Below, one piece after another: positions 1 to 7,761 of a stretch of 64,000 bases of DNA. Each line of letters starts with the position of its first letter. The stretch's first letter is position 1. Source of the DNA: Clostridium rectalis (GTDB lineage Bacteria > Bacillota > Clostridia > Clostridiales > Clostridiaceae); contig NZ_UYZZ01000007.1 in NCBI RefSeq assembly GCF_900626095.1, forward strand, positions 1 to 64,000, in the 5' to 3' direction. The notes beneath the pieces were generated by a model that searched no databases, was not told the DNA's origin, and was given only the letters and a program-made list of their open reading frames with translations. Made by a program: the position numbers and the translations under genes.

Positions 1-87
<87 letters not shown>

Positions 88-203
88 AAAGTTTAATCTT
101 TTTTAGCTCATCGCTATTTTAACACTTTGTGTTAAGAATTAACTGGTTTCATTCTTCTCTGTTTAATTTTCAAAGACCAAATACTCATCTAAAAGACTTT
201 TAC

Positions 204-232
204 ATATTATCATTTACCAAATAATCTGTCAA
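204..232 (-). promoter_or_regulatory. rRNA operon promoter
   Basis: On the minus strand TTGACA (232 to 227) and TAATAT (209 to 204) are separated by exactly 17 bases, a near-ideal housekeeping sigma-A promoter. It points into a leader of about 115 bases before 16S. Confidence 0.75.
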
Positions 233-267
233 GACTTTTTTTTCCTCAGTTATCATCGTTTCTCGCG

Positions 268-285
268 ACGACATGATTTATTTTA
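268..285 (-). promoter_or_regulatory. Possible second, upstream rRNA promoter with a motif shared with the tRNA cluster
   Basis: The minus strand has TAAAAT (285 to 280) followed directly by AAATCATGTCGT. The tRNA cluster promoter near 29.04 kb has TATAAT followed by TAATCATGTCGT at the same spacing. No good -35 box is visible here, so this may be a weak or relic upstream promoter. The rest of 233-480 holds only AT-rich sequence and the hairpin at 422-458. Confidence 0.3.
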
Positions 286-421
286 ACACAATGTTTAATT
301 TTCTCCCATATAATTTACCGAAAAATCTAATATTATGTGTTTTTTTCTCAATATATCTTTTTTTTTCTAAGTTTTATATATAAAGATACACCAGATACAG
401 TTGAAAGAAATTATAACATAA

Positions 422-458
422 TACAGTATATTGCCTGTCTTTAATACAATATACTGTA
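422..458 (-). terminator. Hairpin after murD, probable terminator
   Basis: Perfect 12-bp inverted repeat, TACAGTATATTG (422-433) and CAATATACTGTA (447-458), just downstream of the murD stop on the minus strand. The U-tract is poor (TTATGTTATAATTT), so termination is likely but not certain. Confidence 0.45.
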
Positions 459-480
459 CTAAAAATTTCTATAACAGTTT

Positions 481-1857
481 TTATAACCTATTAACTATTT
501 CTTTAAATCTGTTTCCCCTTACTTCGAAATTAGAAAACATATCAAAACTAGCACATGCTGGTGAAAGAGTAACAATGTCCCCCTTTTTTGCATACTTTTT
601 AGAAACTTCAATAGCCTCTTCAAGAGAAGCTACTATATTTATAGGTATATATACATTACTTTCCTTCATAACCCTTTCAAACTCTTTTTGTATTTTTTCT
701 TTCGTATCGCCTAATAGAATAAGTCTTTTTATGAAACTATATCCTTCCTCGGCCAAAATTTTAAAGGAAATCTTTTTATCATATCCTCCAGCAATTAAAA
801 TTACTTTTTCATTAAAAGCATTTAATCCTGCTAAAGTCCTTGTTGGACTAGAAGCTATTGAATCATTATAATATAGAGCCCCATTATACTCCCTTATAAA
901 TTCCATTCTATGCTCCACCCCAGTAAATGATGTGGCAACTTTCCTCATACTTTTTAAAGATACATCTCTACTAACACAACAAAATGCTGCTAATAAATTT
1001 TCTATGTTATGCATGCCCTTTAATTTTATTTCATTTATATCACAAACCATTTCTTCATTAATATATAATTTATCACTTTTAAAATAGGCACCCTTATCCA
1101 ATTTATCTTTTATACTAAATTGAATTAATTCACCAACAGCTTCATCCGTCATAGAATTAGTAATACTATTATCTTTATTAAGTATTACTACATCATTATT
1201 CCTTTGCCATTTAAAAATATTTCTCTTTGCATCTATATATTCTTCCATATCCTTATGTATATCTAAGTGATTAGGTGATAAATTTGTTATAAGGGCCACC
1301 TCTACAGGTTCGGTAACAGTCATAAGTTGAAAACTAGATAGTTCTAATACTACTTTATCCTCTTTTTTTATATTTTCTATTTGTGAAAATAATGGTATCC
1401 CTATATTTCCACCAACCCATGTTTTATACCCTTCCTCTTTAAGCATATTACTTACCAAAGTAGTAGTTGTTGTTTTTCCATCACTTCCTGTTATCCCGAA
1501 AATCTTACTAGGACAATATCTTATAAATTCCTCTATTTCAGATGTAATATATGCTCCTTCATTTTTAGCTTTTAATAAAGCATTGCTATCTATCCTCATA
1601 GACGGTGTTTTAAATATGATATGAAACCCGGTAAGATAAGTTAAATAATTTGACCCTAATATAAGTTTAACATTCTTCCCCTCTAAATCTTTAACTATAC
1701 TCCCTAATTGTTCTCTATCTTTTTTGTCAAATGCAGTAACTTCTCCTCCAAGTTTAATTAAAAAATTTATTAATGGTCTATTACTTATCCCTATTCCTAC
1801 TACTGCTATCTTTTTACCTTTTATATTTTTCTTAAATTCACTAAAATCCTTATTCAT
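481..1857 (-). CDS. murD: UDP-N-acetylmuramoyl-L-alanine:D-glutamate ligase
   Basis: Cytoplasmic peptidoglycan precursor enzyme: adds D-glutamate to UDP-MurNAc-L-Ala using ATP. The 458-residue length is normal for MurD. An N-terminal Rossmann-like domain (residues about 15-110) is followed by the Mur-ligase ATP loop [13 protein letters not shown] (121-133), and the C-terminal ligase domain shows the expected HRMEF and [10 protein letters not shown] segments near 310-330. It starts at an ATG behind a GAGGTCA-type ribosome site. It stands alone between glyS and the rRNA operon rather than in a large mur cluster; murC is 46 kb away at 48.2 kb. Confidence 0.95.
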   Translation of the reverse strand: MNKDFSEFKKNIKGKKIAVVGIGISNRPLINFLIKLGGEVTAFDKKDREQLGSIVKDLEGKNVKLILGSNYLTYLTGFHIIFKTPSMRIDSNALLKAKNEGAYITSEIEEFIRYCPSKIFGITGSDGKTTTTTLVSNMLKEEGYKTWVGGNIGIPLFSQIENIKKEDKVVLELSSFQLMTVTEPVEVALITNLSPNHLDIHKDMEEYIDAKRNIFKWQRNNDVVILNKDNSITNSMTDEAVGELIQFSIKDKLDKGAYFKSDKLYINEEMVCDINEIKLKGMHNIENLLAAFCCVSRDVSLKSMRKVATSFTGVEHRMEFIREYNGALYYNDSIASSPTRTLAGLNAFNEKVILIAGGYDKKISFKILAEEGYSFIKRLILLGDTKEKIQKEFERVMKESNVYIPINIVASLEEAIEVSKKYAKKGDIVTLSPACASFDMFSNFEVRGNRFKEIVNRL

Positions 1858-2037
1858 AATTGACCTCCGAAAATTAAGTTATAACCTTTAAATTAAATTA
1901 TATCATTTTTATAATATATGATTAATAGTTTGTAGAGTTTTTATTGCTCAAATATCTACAAATATCGTTAAAAAAATAAGTATAACTACGTCGAAATTGT
2001 GCGAAAATATTTAATTTAAAGACTTTATTATCATCTA

Positions 2038-2183
2038 TTGCAAAATAATATCTATATGTGCTATACTTATAAATGTGCCGTAAGGAAACATTAATATAAT
2101 TCCCCAAGTTTTAATTGAACATATAACATATCCCCATGATTAAACCCTATTTAGCCGGATGAGATTCATCCGGTATTTTTTTC
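2038..2183 (+). ncRNA. Candidate small RNA of about 110 nt (unrecognised)
   Basis: No plus-strand gene is near, yet there is a plus-strand terminator: a perfect 8-bp hairpin CCGGATGA/TCATCCGG (2155-2173) followed by TATTTTTTT. About 90 bases upstream is a promoter-like pair, TTGCAA (2038-2043) and TATACT (2062-2067), with an 18-base spacer. Together these predict an RNA of about 110 nt starting near 2074. I recognise no known RNA family. The whole murD-glyS gap (1858-2254) otherwise contains only a weak 61-codon minus-strand frame that I do not accept as a gene. Confidence 0.3.
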
Positions 2184-2209
2184 TTTTTTGTTACTTAAGA
2201 ATATTAAAA

Positions 2210-2240
2210 AATGTGACATCAATGTTAATGATGCCACATT
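2210..2240 (-). terminator. glyS terminator (symmetric)
   Basis: Arms AATGTGACATCA (2210-2221) and TGATGCCACATT (2229-2240) pair with one wobble and are flanked by T-runs on both sides, so it can act in both directions. It lies just beyond the glyS stop. Confidence 0.8.
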
Positions 2241-2254
2241 TTTTATAAACTATT

Positions 2255-3646
2255 TTAAAAAATAATTTTTTCTTCAATAAATTTAACCAATTCATCCACA
2301 CTTAATCTAATCTGTTTCATAGTATCTCTATCCCTTACTGTTACAGTATTGTCATCAAGAGTATCATAATCTACAGTAATACAGTATGGAGTACCTATTT
2401 CATCTTCTCTTCTATATCTTTTACCAATGCTTCCTGCTTCATCATAATCCACATTAAAGTATTTTGTTAATAAACTATATACCTCTGTAGCTTTATTAGA
2501 AAGTTTTTTAGTTAAAGGAAGTACCGCAGCCTTAAACGGAGCTATTGCTGGATGGAAATGTAATACATTTCTTATATCTCCACCTTCCAATTCCTCTTCA
2601 TCATAAGCATCTACTAAAAATGCAAGAGTTACTCTGTCAGCACCTAAAGATGGTTCTATACAATATGGTATATACTTTTCGTTAGTAGTAGGATCTAAAT
2701 ATGTTAAATCCTGTCCTGAGTGCTCCATATGTTGTTTTAAATCATAATCTGTTCTATCAGCAACTCCCCATAATTCTCCCCAACCAAATGGGAATAAATA
2801 TTCTATATCTGAAGTAGCATTACTATAAAAAGATAACTCCTCCTGTGAGTGATCTCTGTATCTTAAATTCTCTTTTTTTATTCCAAAATTTAACAAGAAG
2901 TTCCAGCAGTAATCTTTCCAATACTTAAACCACTCTAAATCTTTTCCAGGTTCACAGAAAAACTCTAGTTCCATTTGTTCAAATTCTCTTGTTCTAAATG
3001 TGAAATTACCTGGTGTTATTTCATTTCTAAAAGATTTTCCAATTTGTGCTATACCAAAAGGCATCTTTTTTCTAGAAGTTCTTAAAACATTTTTGAAATT
3101 AACAAATATTCCTTGGGCAGTTTCTGGTCTTAAATATATCTCTGATTTGGCATCCTCTGTAACTCCCTGATATGTTTTAAACATCAAATTGAATTTTCTT
3201 ATATCAGTAAAATTATCCTTACCACACTTTGGACAAACTATCTTATTAGTTACAATATATTCTTTTAATTCTTCATTAGTCCAACCATCAGCACTTGCTA
3301 TTTCTACTCCATTTGATGTCATATGATCTTCTATTATTTTATCTGCCCTAAATCTTGCCTTACACTCCTTACAATCCATTAAAGGATCGGAAAAACCTCC
3401 CACGTGTCCAGATGCTACCCAAACCTGACTATTCATAAGTATAGCACTATCAAGACCTACATTATACGGACTTTCCTGAACAAATTTTCTCCACCAAGCC
3501 TTTTTTACATTGTTTTTTAATTCAACTCCTATAGGGCCATAATCCCAAGAGTTAGCTAACCCTCCATATATATCTGACCCTGGAAACACAAATCCTCTAT
3601 TTTTTGCTAAAGCTACTACTTTATCCATAGATTTTTTTAAAGCCAT
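2255..3646 (-). CDS. glyS: Glycyl-tRNA synthetase (dimeric class II type)
   Basis: Charges tRNA-Gly with glycine in the cytoplasm. The 463-residue protein is the single-chain alpha2 form, not the split alpha/beta form. It shows the opening block with [12 protein letters not shown] (18-29), a C-x2-C / C-x2-C zinc-like insertion (KECKARF near 95 and CPKCGKDN near 140), class II motif 2 around [20 protein letters not shown], motif 3 in [11 protein letters not shown], and a C-terminal anticodon-binding domain. It is preceded by a T-box leader, so uncharged tRNA-Gly should induce it. Confidence 0.96.
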   Translation of the reverse strand: MALKKSMDKVVALAKNRGFVFPGSDIYGGLANSWDYGPIGVELKNNVKKAWWRKFVQESPYNVGLDSAILMNSQVWVASGHVGGFSDPLMDCKECKARFRADKIIEDHMTSNGVEIASADGWTNEELKEYIVTNKIVCPKCGKDNFTDIRKFNLMFKTYQGVTEDAKSEIYLRPETAQGIFVNFKNVLRTSRKKMPFGIAQIGKSFRNEITPGNFTFRTREFEQMELEFFCEPGKDLEWFKYWKDYCWNFLLNFGIKKENLRYRDHSQEELSFYSNATSDIEYLFPFGWGELWGVADRTDYDLKQHMEHSGQDLTYLDPTTNEKYIPYCIEPSLGADRVTLAFLVDAYDEEELEGGDIRNVLHFHPAIAPFKAAVLPLTKKLSNKATEVYSLLTKYFNVDYDEAGSIGKRYRREDEIGTPYCITVDYDTLDDNTVTVRDRDTMKQIRLSVDELVKFIEEKIIF

Positions 3647-3686
3647 AATTTATTCCTCCTCTTATATTTAAATAATAAATTTAAAT

Positions 3687-3881
3687 AAAAAAAAAGCCCT
3701 TACCTCAAGGGACGAAAAAATTTCCGCGGTTCCACCCTTTTTGGCAATAGCCCTACTTTACTAAACTCATACACTCAAAGGTTCCCTTCATAGTAAAATC
3801 TTAGCTATTTCCACCAACCTTAGCCTCTCTAAAAAAATTCTACTATTACTTTTCCTAATCATCGTGCTTTTATTCAGTTTA
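3687..3881 (-). promoter_or_regulatory. T-box leader of glyS
   Basis: The minus strand contains the conserved T-box AGGGTGGAACCGCG (3738 to 3725) followed by a terminator hairpin with CCCTT/AAGGG arms and a run of nine Ts (about 3713 to 3687). Upstream are stem I features (AGAGAGG, GGTTGGTGGAAA). The segment GAAGGGAACC near 3780-3790 carries Gly codons (GGG or GGA) in a position suited to the specifier, though I could not fold it to prove that. Known role: uncharged tRNA-Gly stabilises the antiterminator. Confidence 0.88.
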
Positions 3882-3887
3882 ATATAT

Positions 3888-3915
3888 ATTTTATCAATTA
3901 TTTTTAAAATGTCAA
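3888..3915 (-). promoter_or_regulatory. Promoter of the glyS T-box leader
   Basis: Minus-strand TTGACA (3915 to 3910) and TAAAAT (3893 to 3888) with a 16-base spacer, placing the transcript start near 3881 at the 5' end of the T-box RNA. Confidence 0.6.
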
Positions 3916-3937
3916 TAATATTTTCAAAAAATAAAAA

Positions 3938-4012
3938 TGGCTCCGTGGAAAGGATTTGAACCTTCAGCCCTTCGGTTAACAGCCGAATGCTCCACCATTG
4001 AGCTACCACGGA
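3938..4012 (-). tRNA. tRNA-Asn (anticodon GTT), CCA encoded
   Basis: 75 bases with a 7-bp acceptor stem TCCGTGG/CCACGGA, discriminator G and encoded CCA. The anticodon loop CTGTTAA gives GTT. It is the last native gene before the mobile element, but the element used lysS, not this tRNA, as its target. Confidence 0.97.
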
Positions 4013-4080
4013 ACGTTTATTACATTATTTATTATATCATATTTTTTTATAAATGCAAGCAATTCTCAAAAATAATTTTT

Positions 4081-4115
4081 AAGATTGTGTGTCTAATAGA
4101 AAAACACACAACCTT
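4081..4115 (-). terminator. Probable original lysS terminator, displaced by the element
   Basis: Arms AAGATTGTGTGT (4081-4092) and ACACACAACCTT (4104-4115) pair over 12 bp with one G-T. On the minus strand it follows the lysS-like tail at 4140-4158, as expected if this was the end of lysS before insertion. The T-run starts some bases after the stem, so it is not ideal. Confidence 0.5.
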
Positions 4116-4139
4116 AATCACTTTACTATTGATTATTAT

Positions 4140-4158
4140 TTGGTTTCATTGTTGGGAA
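4140..4158. repeat. Left attachment repeat; remnant of the original lysS 3' end
   Basis: Read on the minus strand in the lysS frame it encodes FPTMKP followed by NNNQ and a stop, versus FPTMKPTK and a stop in the present lysS. The two mismatches with the right copy (12888-12906) are both at third codon positions and silent. This fits the displaced native end of lysS. Confidence 0.85.
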
Positions 4159-4261
4159 ATCCTGCCGAATAATTTACTACCTTTTACATCTCTTTATATC
4201 CCTATTTAATAATGCTCTTTTTTCATCTTCATTTTATAACTCTTCTTAATTCTTTATAAAT

Positions 4262-4292
4262 AGTCGTAAGTTAGTCGTAAAGTAGTCGTAAG
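4262..4292. promoter_or_regulatory. Left integrase arm-type sites (three phased repeats)
   Basis: Three direct copies of AGTCGTAA(G/A) begin at 4262, 4273 and 4284, exactly 11 bp apart. They sit between the attachment core and the int stop codon. The same GTCGTAA core occurs twice at the other end (12818 and 12829), also 11 bp apart. This is the arrangement expected for the N-terminal arm-binding domain of a Tn916/lambda-type integrase. Confidence 0.7.
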
Positions 4293-5549
4293 TTACACTT
4301 TGCCAGTTTGAACAACCTTTTGTACATTAAAGTAATCTTCAAAATTAATCAACTCAGCACGTTTTAAATCCTTTGTGGCTTCCGCGTAAATATTCATTGT
4401 TGTCTCTGCATCTGCATGACCGAGAATATCCTGCATTGCTTTAATATTAATACCTGCTTCACACATTCTTGTTGTAAATGTATGTCTCAATGAGTGATTA
4501 CTGAATTTCGGCAAAAAAGTTACTTCTTTATCTCCTTGCTTATTATCCAATATATCGTAATTGCAATCTCTTATAATCCTTCTCAATGCCTTATTAAGAG
4601 TTCCCTGATGCTGAACTCCACCAAATCGATTGATAAAAATGAAATCAGTATATCCATCAACAACAGCAGTACATTTATTTCTCAATTCTTCTTGATTCTG
4701 CTTTTCCAATAGAAAGGCTTCTTTAACCTTTGGCAACATAGGTACCATTCTCTCCCCTGCTTTTGTTTTTGGTGTATTTACTGCAAAAGCACATCCATCA
4801 TCTTTACCTCTGCTATAATAAACAAGCGTATGATTAATACTAATTGTTTCTTCCTCCCAATCTATATCACACCAACGCAAGCCTGTAATTTCTCCCACTC
4901 TTAAACCAGTCCATAACATAACTGTAAAAATAGGATACCATTTATTATATTGTGCCTTTTCCTTCAAGAATCCCTCAAATAATTCCTGTTCTGGAACTGT
5001 CAACGCTCTCCTTTTAACCGAATCATTGTTATGAGCCCTTTTAAGTTCTTTCAATGCATTATCAGAAGGATTGTATCTCAAATAGTCATCTTCAACACCA
5101 AGTTCAATAACCTGATGCAATACTGTATGAATGCAATCAATTGTTGATGTTTTTATGTGTTGCTCATCAGCAAGCCTATTATAAAAAGCTCTTACATCAG
5201 TTCTTTTTAAATCTGCAATTCTCATATTACCGAAATCAGGCTCTACAAACTGTGTGTACATATATTTATAATTTTGAAAAGTATTGTCCTTCAATCCTCT
5301 CTTAATTTGCACCCACAAATTATATAAATCATTGATAGTCAAATCTTTCTTATTCGCCCTGATTCCATCTAATGCATCTCTCAAAACATCTATTTCTTTT
5401 TCTCTAAGTTCATCAAGTGTTTTTGCGTAAATGGAATGACGTTTTCCAATTTTATCTCTCCACTTATATTCAAACGTACCATTAGCTCTTTGGTATTCGC
5501 CTTCCTTTAAAACTCTTTTCTTATTATCTTTGCGTCTCTCTACTGCCAT
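4293..5549 (-). CDS. int: Tyrosine recombinase (Tn916-type integrase)
   Basis: Catalyses integration and excision at the lysS site. The 418 residues split into a Tn916-Int-like arm-binding domain (about 10-55), a core-binding SAM-like domain (70-170) and a catalytic domain. Catalytic residues are visible: R217 in TGLRVGE, a lysine near 261, H352-x-x-R355 in HSLRHTF, H378 in LGHAD and the nucleophile Y388 in NIYAEA. All are intact, so it should be active. Start ATG sits behind GGAGAATTATC. It is the gene next to the left end, and its stop touches the phased arm repeats. Confidence 0.96.
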   Translation of the reverse strand: MAVERRKDNKKRVLKEGEYQRANGTFEYKWRDKIGKRHSIYAKTLDELREKEIDVLRDALDGIRANKKDLTINDLYNLWVQIKRGLKDNTFQNYKYMYTQFVEPDFGNMRIADLKRTDVRAFYNRLADEQHIKTSTIDCIHTVLHQVIELGVEDDYLRYNPSDNALKELKRAHNNDSVKRRALTVPEQELFEGFLKEKAQYNKWYPIFTVMLWTGLRVGEITGLRWCDIDWEEETISINHTLVYYSRGKDDGCAFAVNTPKTKAGERMVPMLPKVKEAFLLEKQNQEELRNKCTAVVDGYTDFIFINRFGGVQHQGTLNKALRRIIRDCNYDILDNKQGDKEVTFLPKFSNHSLRHTFTTRMCEAGINIKAMQDILGHADAETTMNIYAEATKDLKRAELINFEDYFNVQKVVQTGKV

Positions 5550-5646
5550 GATAATTCTCCTTTCATAACGATAAAGAGAACACGCTCATATTTATTATAA
5601 CCTAAGAATGTTCTCTTCGTCTACAGTAAAACACATCTTTTGTAAA

Positions 5647-5844
5647 TTATATCGAGTACGTCTTTTCTAAATATTCATCAAACAATTTCCTTTTAATAAG
5701 ACGTTTATTTCCACACCATATCACATATCTGCAATCTTTCGCATTGGTTAAATCTCTCAATTTATTAACCCCAATACCGAAATATGCAGAAGCCTCTTCT
5801 AACGTAAGATTTGATTTTTCCCATATAGGTATTTTTTTATTTAT
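5647..5844 (-). CDS. xis: Excisionase, Tn916 Xis-like, with an apparent ATA start
   Basis: A 65-residue basic protein beginning (M)NKKIPIWEKSNLTLEEASAYF and ending in KRLIKRKLFDEYLEKTYSI. It closely matches the layout of Tn916 Xis (winged-helix, about 67 residues, also with an IPIWE opening). It would bend DNA and direct Int towards excision. There is no ATG, GTG or TTG at the right place: the only codon at the proper distance (7 bases) from a perfect AAGGAGG (5858 to 5852) is ATA at 5844-5842. The first in-frame canonical start (a TTG) would delete over a third of the protein. It lies between rep and int, all minus strand. Confidence 0.85.
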   Translation of the reverse strand: MNKKIPIWEKSNLTLEEASAYFGIGVNKLRDLTNAKDCRYVIWCGNKRLIKRKLFDEYLEKTYSI

Positions 5845-5859
5845 AGAGATTCCTCCTTT

Positions 5860-6852
5860 CTAATCAAAAGGGAATTTTACATTATCAACTTCCATAAAAT
5901 CATTTTTTCTATCAAGATATTCTCTTACGGACATATACTCTTTTTTATCTCCTTTTGAATCATAAATAACCACTTTGTGTATTCTTCTTAAAAAAGCTTT
6001 CCATGATTCCTCATCTTCCCTTTGAGTCTCTAAATACTGTTTTTCAAGCGACCAATTCGATACAATATATACCTTATTATAGCAAGCAAATTTATTTGTA
6101 TATCTACTTGGTAATTCAATAGGGTAAATATCACAGTACATAAGCATTTCTTTTAATTTGAGTGAAGAACGAAACTCATCAAAGCATATAACCGATTGAC
6201 AATTGTATCCATCAAATGGATGCAAATAGTCAGTTACTCTATATACATTTGAATATCCGTTATCTTCTAACACGCCTCTTGTTTTACCAGTACCAGTTGC
6301 ACCACTTATATATATAACTTGTAAATCAAGTCTAACGGTTTCTTTAAATCTTTCAGTTAATATTGTGGTACGAATTTTATCTAGCTTGTCAATTTGCAAT
6401 ATATAATCTTGATTAGTAGCCAATATTTCAGCATTTGTCATATTATCTAGTACCATTTGATATAAGTCAGACATATCACTTCTTTTGCCCCTACTGTCTG
6501 GCGGTTGTGTTCCATACTCTTCAAAAGTACCTTCAATCTTCTTTTCCTGCTTAGATTCGTCTAACTCCCATTTTCCTGACTTTTTAATATAGTTTACGTT
6601 GTCCGATACAGACCCTCTACATTTTTCAATATGAGCTTCTGGGAAGTATCTCTTTATCATACTGAATCTAACTCTTGAAGCAAATACCACATAAATATGT
6701 GTATGAAACTGTGAGCCTTCTTCATCAGCCATGCAAAAATATGATATAGTCTTAAAGTTGTTCCTTATAATTTCAGTAATATATTCATGCGTGAATCCTT
6801 TTTCAATAGGAGCATTAATTGTTAATTGGTACATATAGGATTGCGTATCTAT
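5860..6852 (-). CDS. rep: CRESS-DNA virus-like Rep: HUH endonuclease plus superfamily 3 helicase
   Basis: Likely nicks the element origin, stays linked to the 5' end through a tyrosine, and unwinds DNA for rolling-circle replication or transfer. Numbering from the internal ATG at 6834: motif I LTINAP (4-9), motif II H44-T-H46, motif III Y82-x-x-K85, a linker EYGTQPPDSRGKRSD like the circovirus GxxPxxQGxRSD segment, Walker A GATGTGKT (178-185), Walker B VICFDEF (D219, E220) and motif C VYIVSN (N260). All catalytic residues are present. I place the start six codons upstream at ATA (6852-6850), because an AAGGAGG (6867 to 6861) lies 8 bases before it, while the ATG at 6834 has no ribosome site. 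About 330 residues. Confidence 0.9.
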   Translation of the reverse strand: MDTQSYMYQLTINAPIEKGFTHEYITEIIRNNFKTISYFCMADEEGSQFHTHIYVVFASRVRFSMIKRYFPEAHIEKCRGSVSDNVNYIKKSGKWELDESKQEKKIEGTFEEYGTQPPDSRGKRSDMSDLYQMVLDNMTNAEILATNQDYILQIDKLDKIRTTILTERFKETVRLDLQVIYISGATGTGKTRGVLEDNGYSNVYRVTDYLHPFDGYNCQSVICFDEFRSSLKLKEMLMYCDIYPIELPSRYTNKFACYNKVYIVSNWSLEKQYLETQREDEESWKAFLRRIHKVVIYDSKGDKKEYMSVREYLDRKNDFMEVDNVKFPFD

Positions 6853-6902
6853 AACTTTTCCCTCCTTCTGTGCAGTTTGTTTATTGATGTGAACAACTTG
6901 AA

Positions 6903-6943
6903 ACTGTTGAATTTACAAGGTTTTAGACTGTTTGTGCACTGTT
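6903..6943. repeat. Candidate iterons beside the Rep origin
   Basis: ACTGTT occurs in direct orientation at 6903-6908, 6927-6932 and 6938-6943, the last inside the left arm of the origin stem-loop. CRESS virus Reps often bind short repeats next to the stem-loop. The repeat is short and the region AT-rich, so this is tentative. Confidence 0.4.
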
Positions 6944-6964
6944 GGGTAATACTAACCAACAGTG
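6937..6964 (-). other. Virus-like rolling-circle origin stem-loop
   Basis: A perfect 9-bp inverted repeat, CACTGTTGG (6937-6945) and CCAACAGTG (6956-6964), encloses a 10-base loop. On the rep-coding strand the loop is TTAGTATTAC, which contains TAGTATTAC, the circovirus-type nonanucleotide (geminiviruses use TAATATTAC). By analogy the nick would fall after TAGTATT, between 6948 and 6947 on the minus strand. It lies about 85 bases upstream of rep. Confidence 0.8.
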
Positions 6965-6998
6965 TGCAAGGGCTTGTGGCTTCGCCACCGCCCTGCAC
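6964..6998. other. GC-rich cruciform next to the origin
   Basis: A second stem-loop abuts the origin: GTGCA (6964-6968) pairs with TGCAC (6994-6998), GGGC (6970-6973) with GCCC (6990-6993) and GTGGC (6976-6980) with GCCAC (6984-6988) around a TTC loop. It starts 8 bases after the ATPase stop but has no U-tract, so it is a poor terminator. It may be part of the Rep binding site, an oriT, or a single-strand origin. Confidence 0.5.
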
Positions 6999-7005
6999 CT
7001 AAGCA

Positions 7006-7761
7006 TTATTTTGTTAGTGCATTAATGCAAATCTGTTGCATTTTTTCTACATCACGTATCAATGGTATTTTTATAAACTCTAATTGTGACCCCTGCAACA
7101 AAACAACACCTTCTCCTACCATAAATTCCCTTTCACCTATTCTATCAATATATTCTTTAGGTATAAGCATTTCATATATACTTCTAATAGGAGCACCAAC
7201 AATGATTATTACTCCATAATTCAACCTGCTTCCAGATGGAAAAGCAGATGCATCTGGTCTCTGACACGATATTACTAATCTAACACCAAGTGAACGTCCT
7301 AGCATAAGAATTTCTGAAACTTTACGCATTATTTCATCCGCTTTCTTTTTATCTGTATTTTGAATAGATAAAATATTTGCCATATATTCATCCCAAATAA
7401 GGGTTATAGGATAACGTGATTTATCTTTCCTTGACTGTCTATTATGCAATATTTCATAAACTGTATTTAATGCCTCTATAGATTTATCATAAGGATAGTA
7501 TCTAGGACAATTTCTTAAATGTGAAAACTGGTCATCCTGTTTAAAGTCAGCAAAATACACTTGTCCTTCTGAACCATTTTCAAGGCACAATCTTGCGAAT
7601 AGTATATTTGTCAAAAAGCTCTTACCACTTCCTGACATACCACATACGAGTGTGTGACTATTGAATTTCTTCGATACATCTGTTGTAATAGCTTCTTTTG
7701 CTCCATAACCATACCATTTATCAAAATCATAACCAAGCAAGATATTAGAAGCTTTCATCAT
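7006..7761 (-). CDS. FtsK/TcpA-like DNA-translocating ATPase
   Basis: Probable coupling protein that moves the nicked element strand to a conjugation channel supplied by another element. The 251 residues are nearly all motor domain: Walker A GMSGSGKS (41-48), Walker B LIWDEYM (D124, E125), and the SCQRPDAS segment (sensor-like) typical of FtsK/HerA coupling ATPases. It lacks membrane segments of its own. Those are in the upstream gene, which it overlaps by 17 bases in another frame. The two together (about 446 residues) have the size and layout of one TcpA-type protein. A packaging ATPase of a filamentous phage is a less likely alternative. Confidence 0.8.
   Translation of the reverse strand: MMKASNILLGYDFDKWYGYGAKEAITTDVSKKFNSHTLVCGMSGSGKSFLTNILFARLCLENGSEGQVYFADFKQDDQFSHLRNCPRYYPYDKSIEALNTVYEILHNRQSRKDKSRYPITLIWDEYMANILSIQNTDKKKADEIMRKVSEILMLGRSLGVRLVISCQRPDASAFPSGSRLNYGVIIIVGAPIRSIYEMLIPKEYIDRIGEREFMVGEGVVLLQGSQLEFIKIPLIRDVEKMQQICINALTK

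Noticed and set aside
1922-2107. A 61-codon minus-strand frame between murD and glyS
   Set aside because: No convincing ribosome site, AT-driven composition, no recognisable family, and it overlaps the candidate small RNA on the other strand.
3938-4012. tRNA-Asn as the integration target
   Set aside because: The 19-bp repeat matches the lysS end at the other junction; no copy of the tRNA 3' end is found near 12.9 kb.
5860-6834. ATG at 6834 as the start of rep
   Set aside because: It lies 26 bases from the only ribosome site and has none of its own; the ATA at 6850-6852 is correctly spaced. The ATG remains a fallback.
6964-6998. Hairpin as a simple terminator of the ATPase gene
   Set aside because: GC-rich and complex, with no U-tract; its contact with the origin loop suggests an origin role instead.
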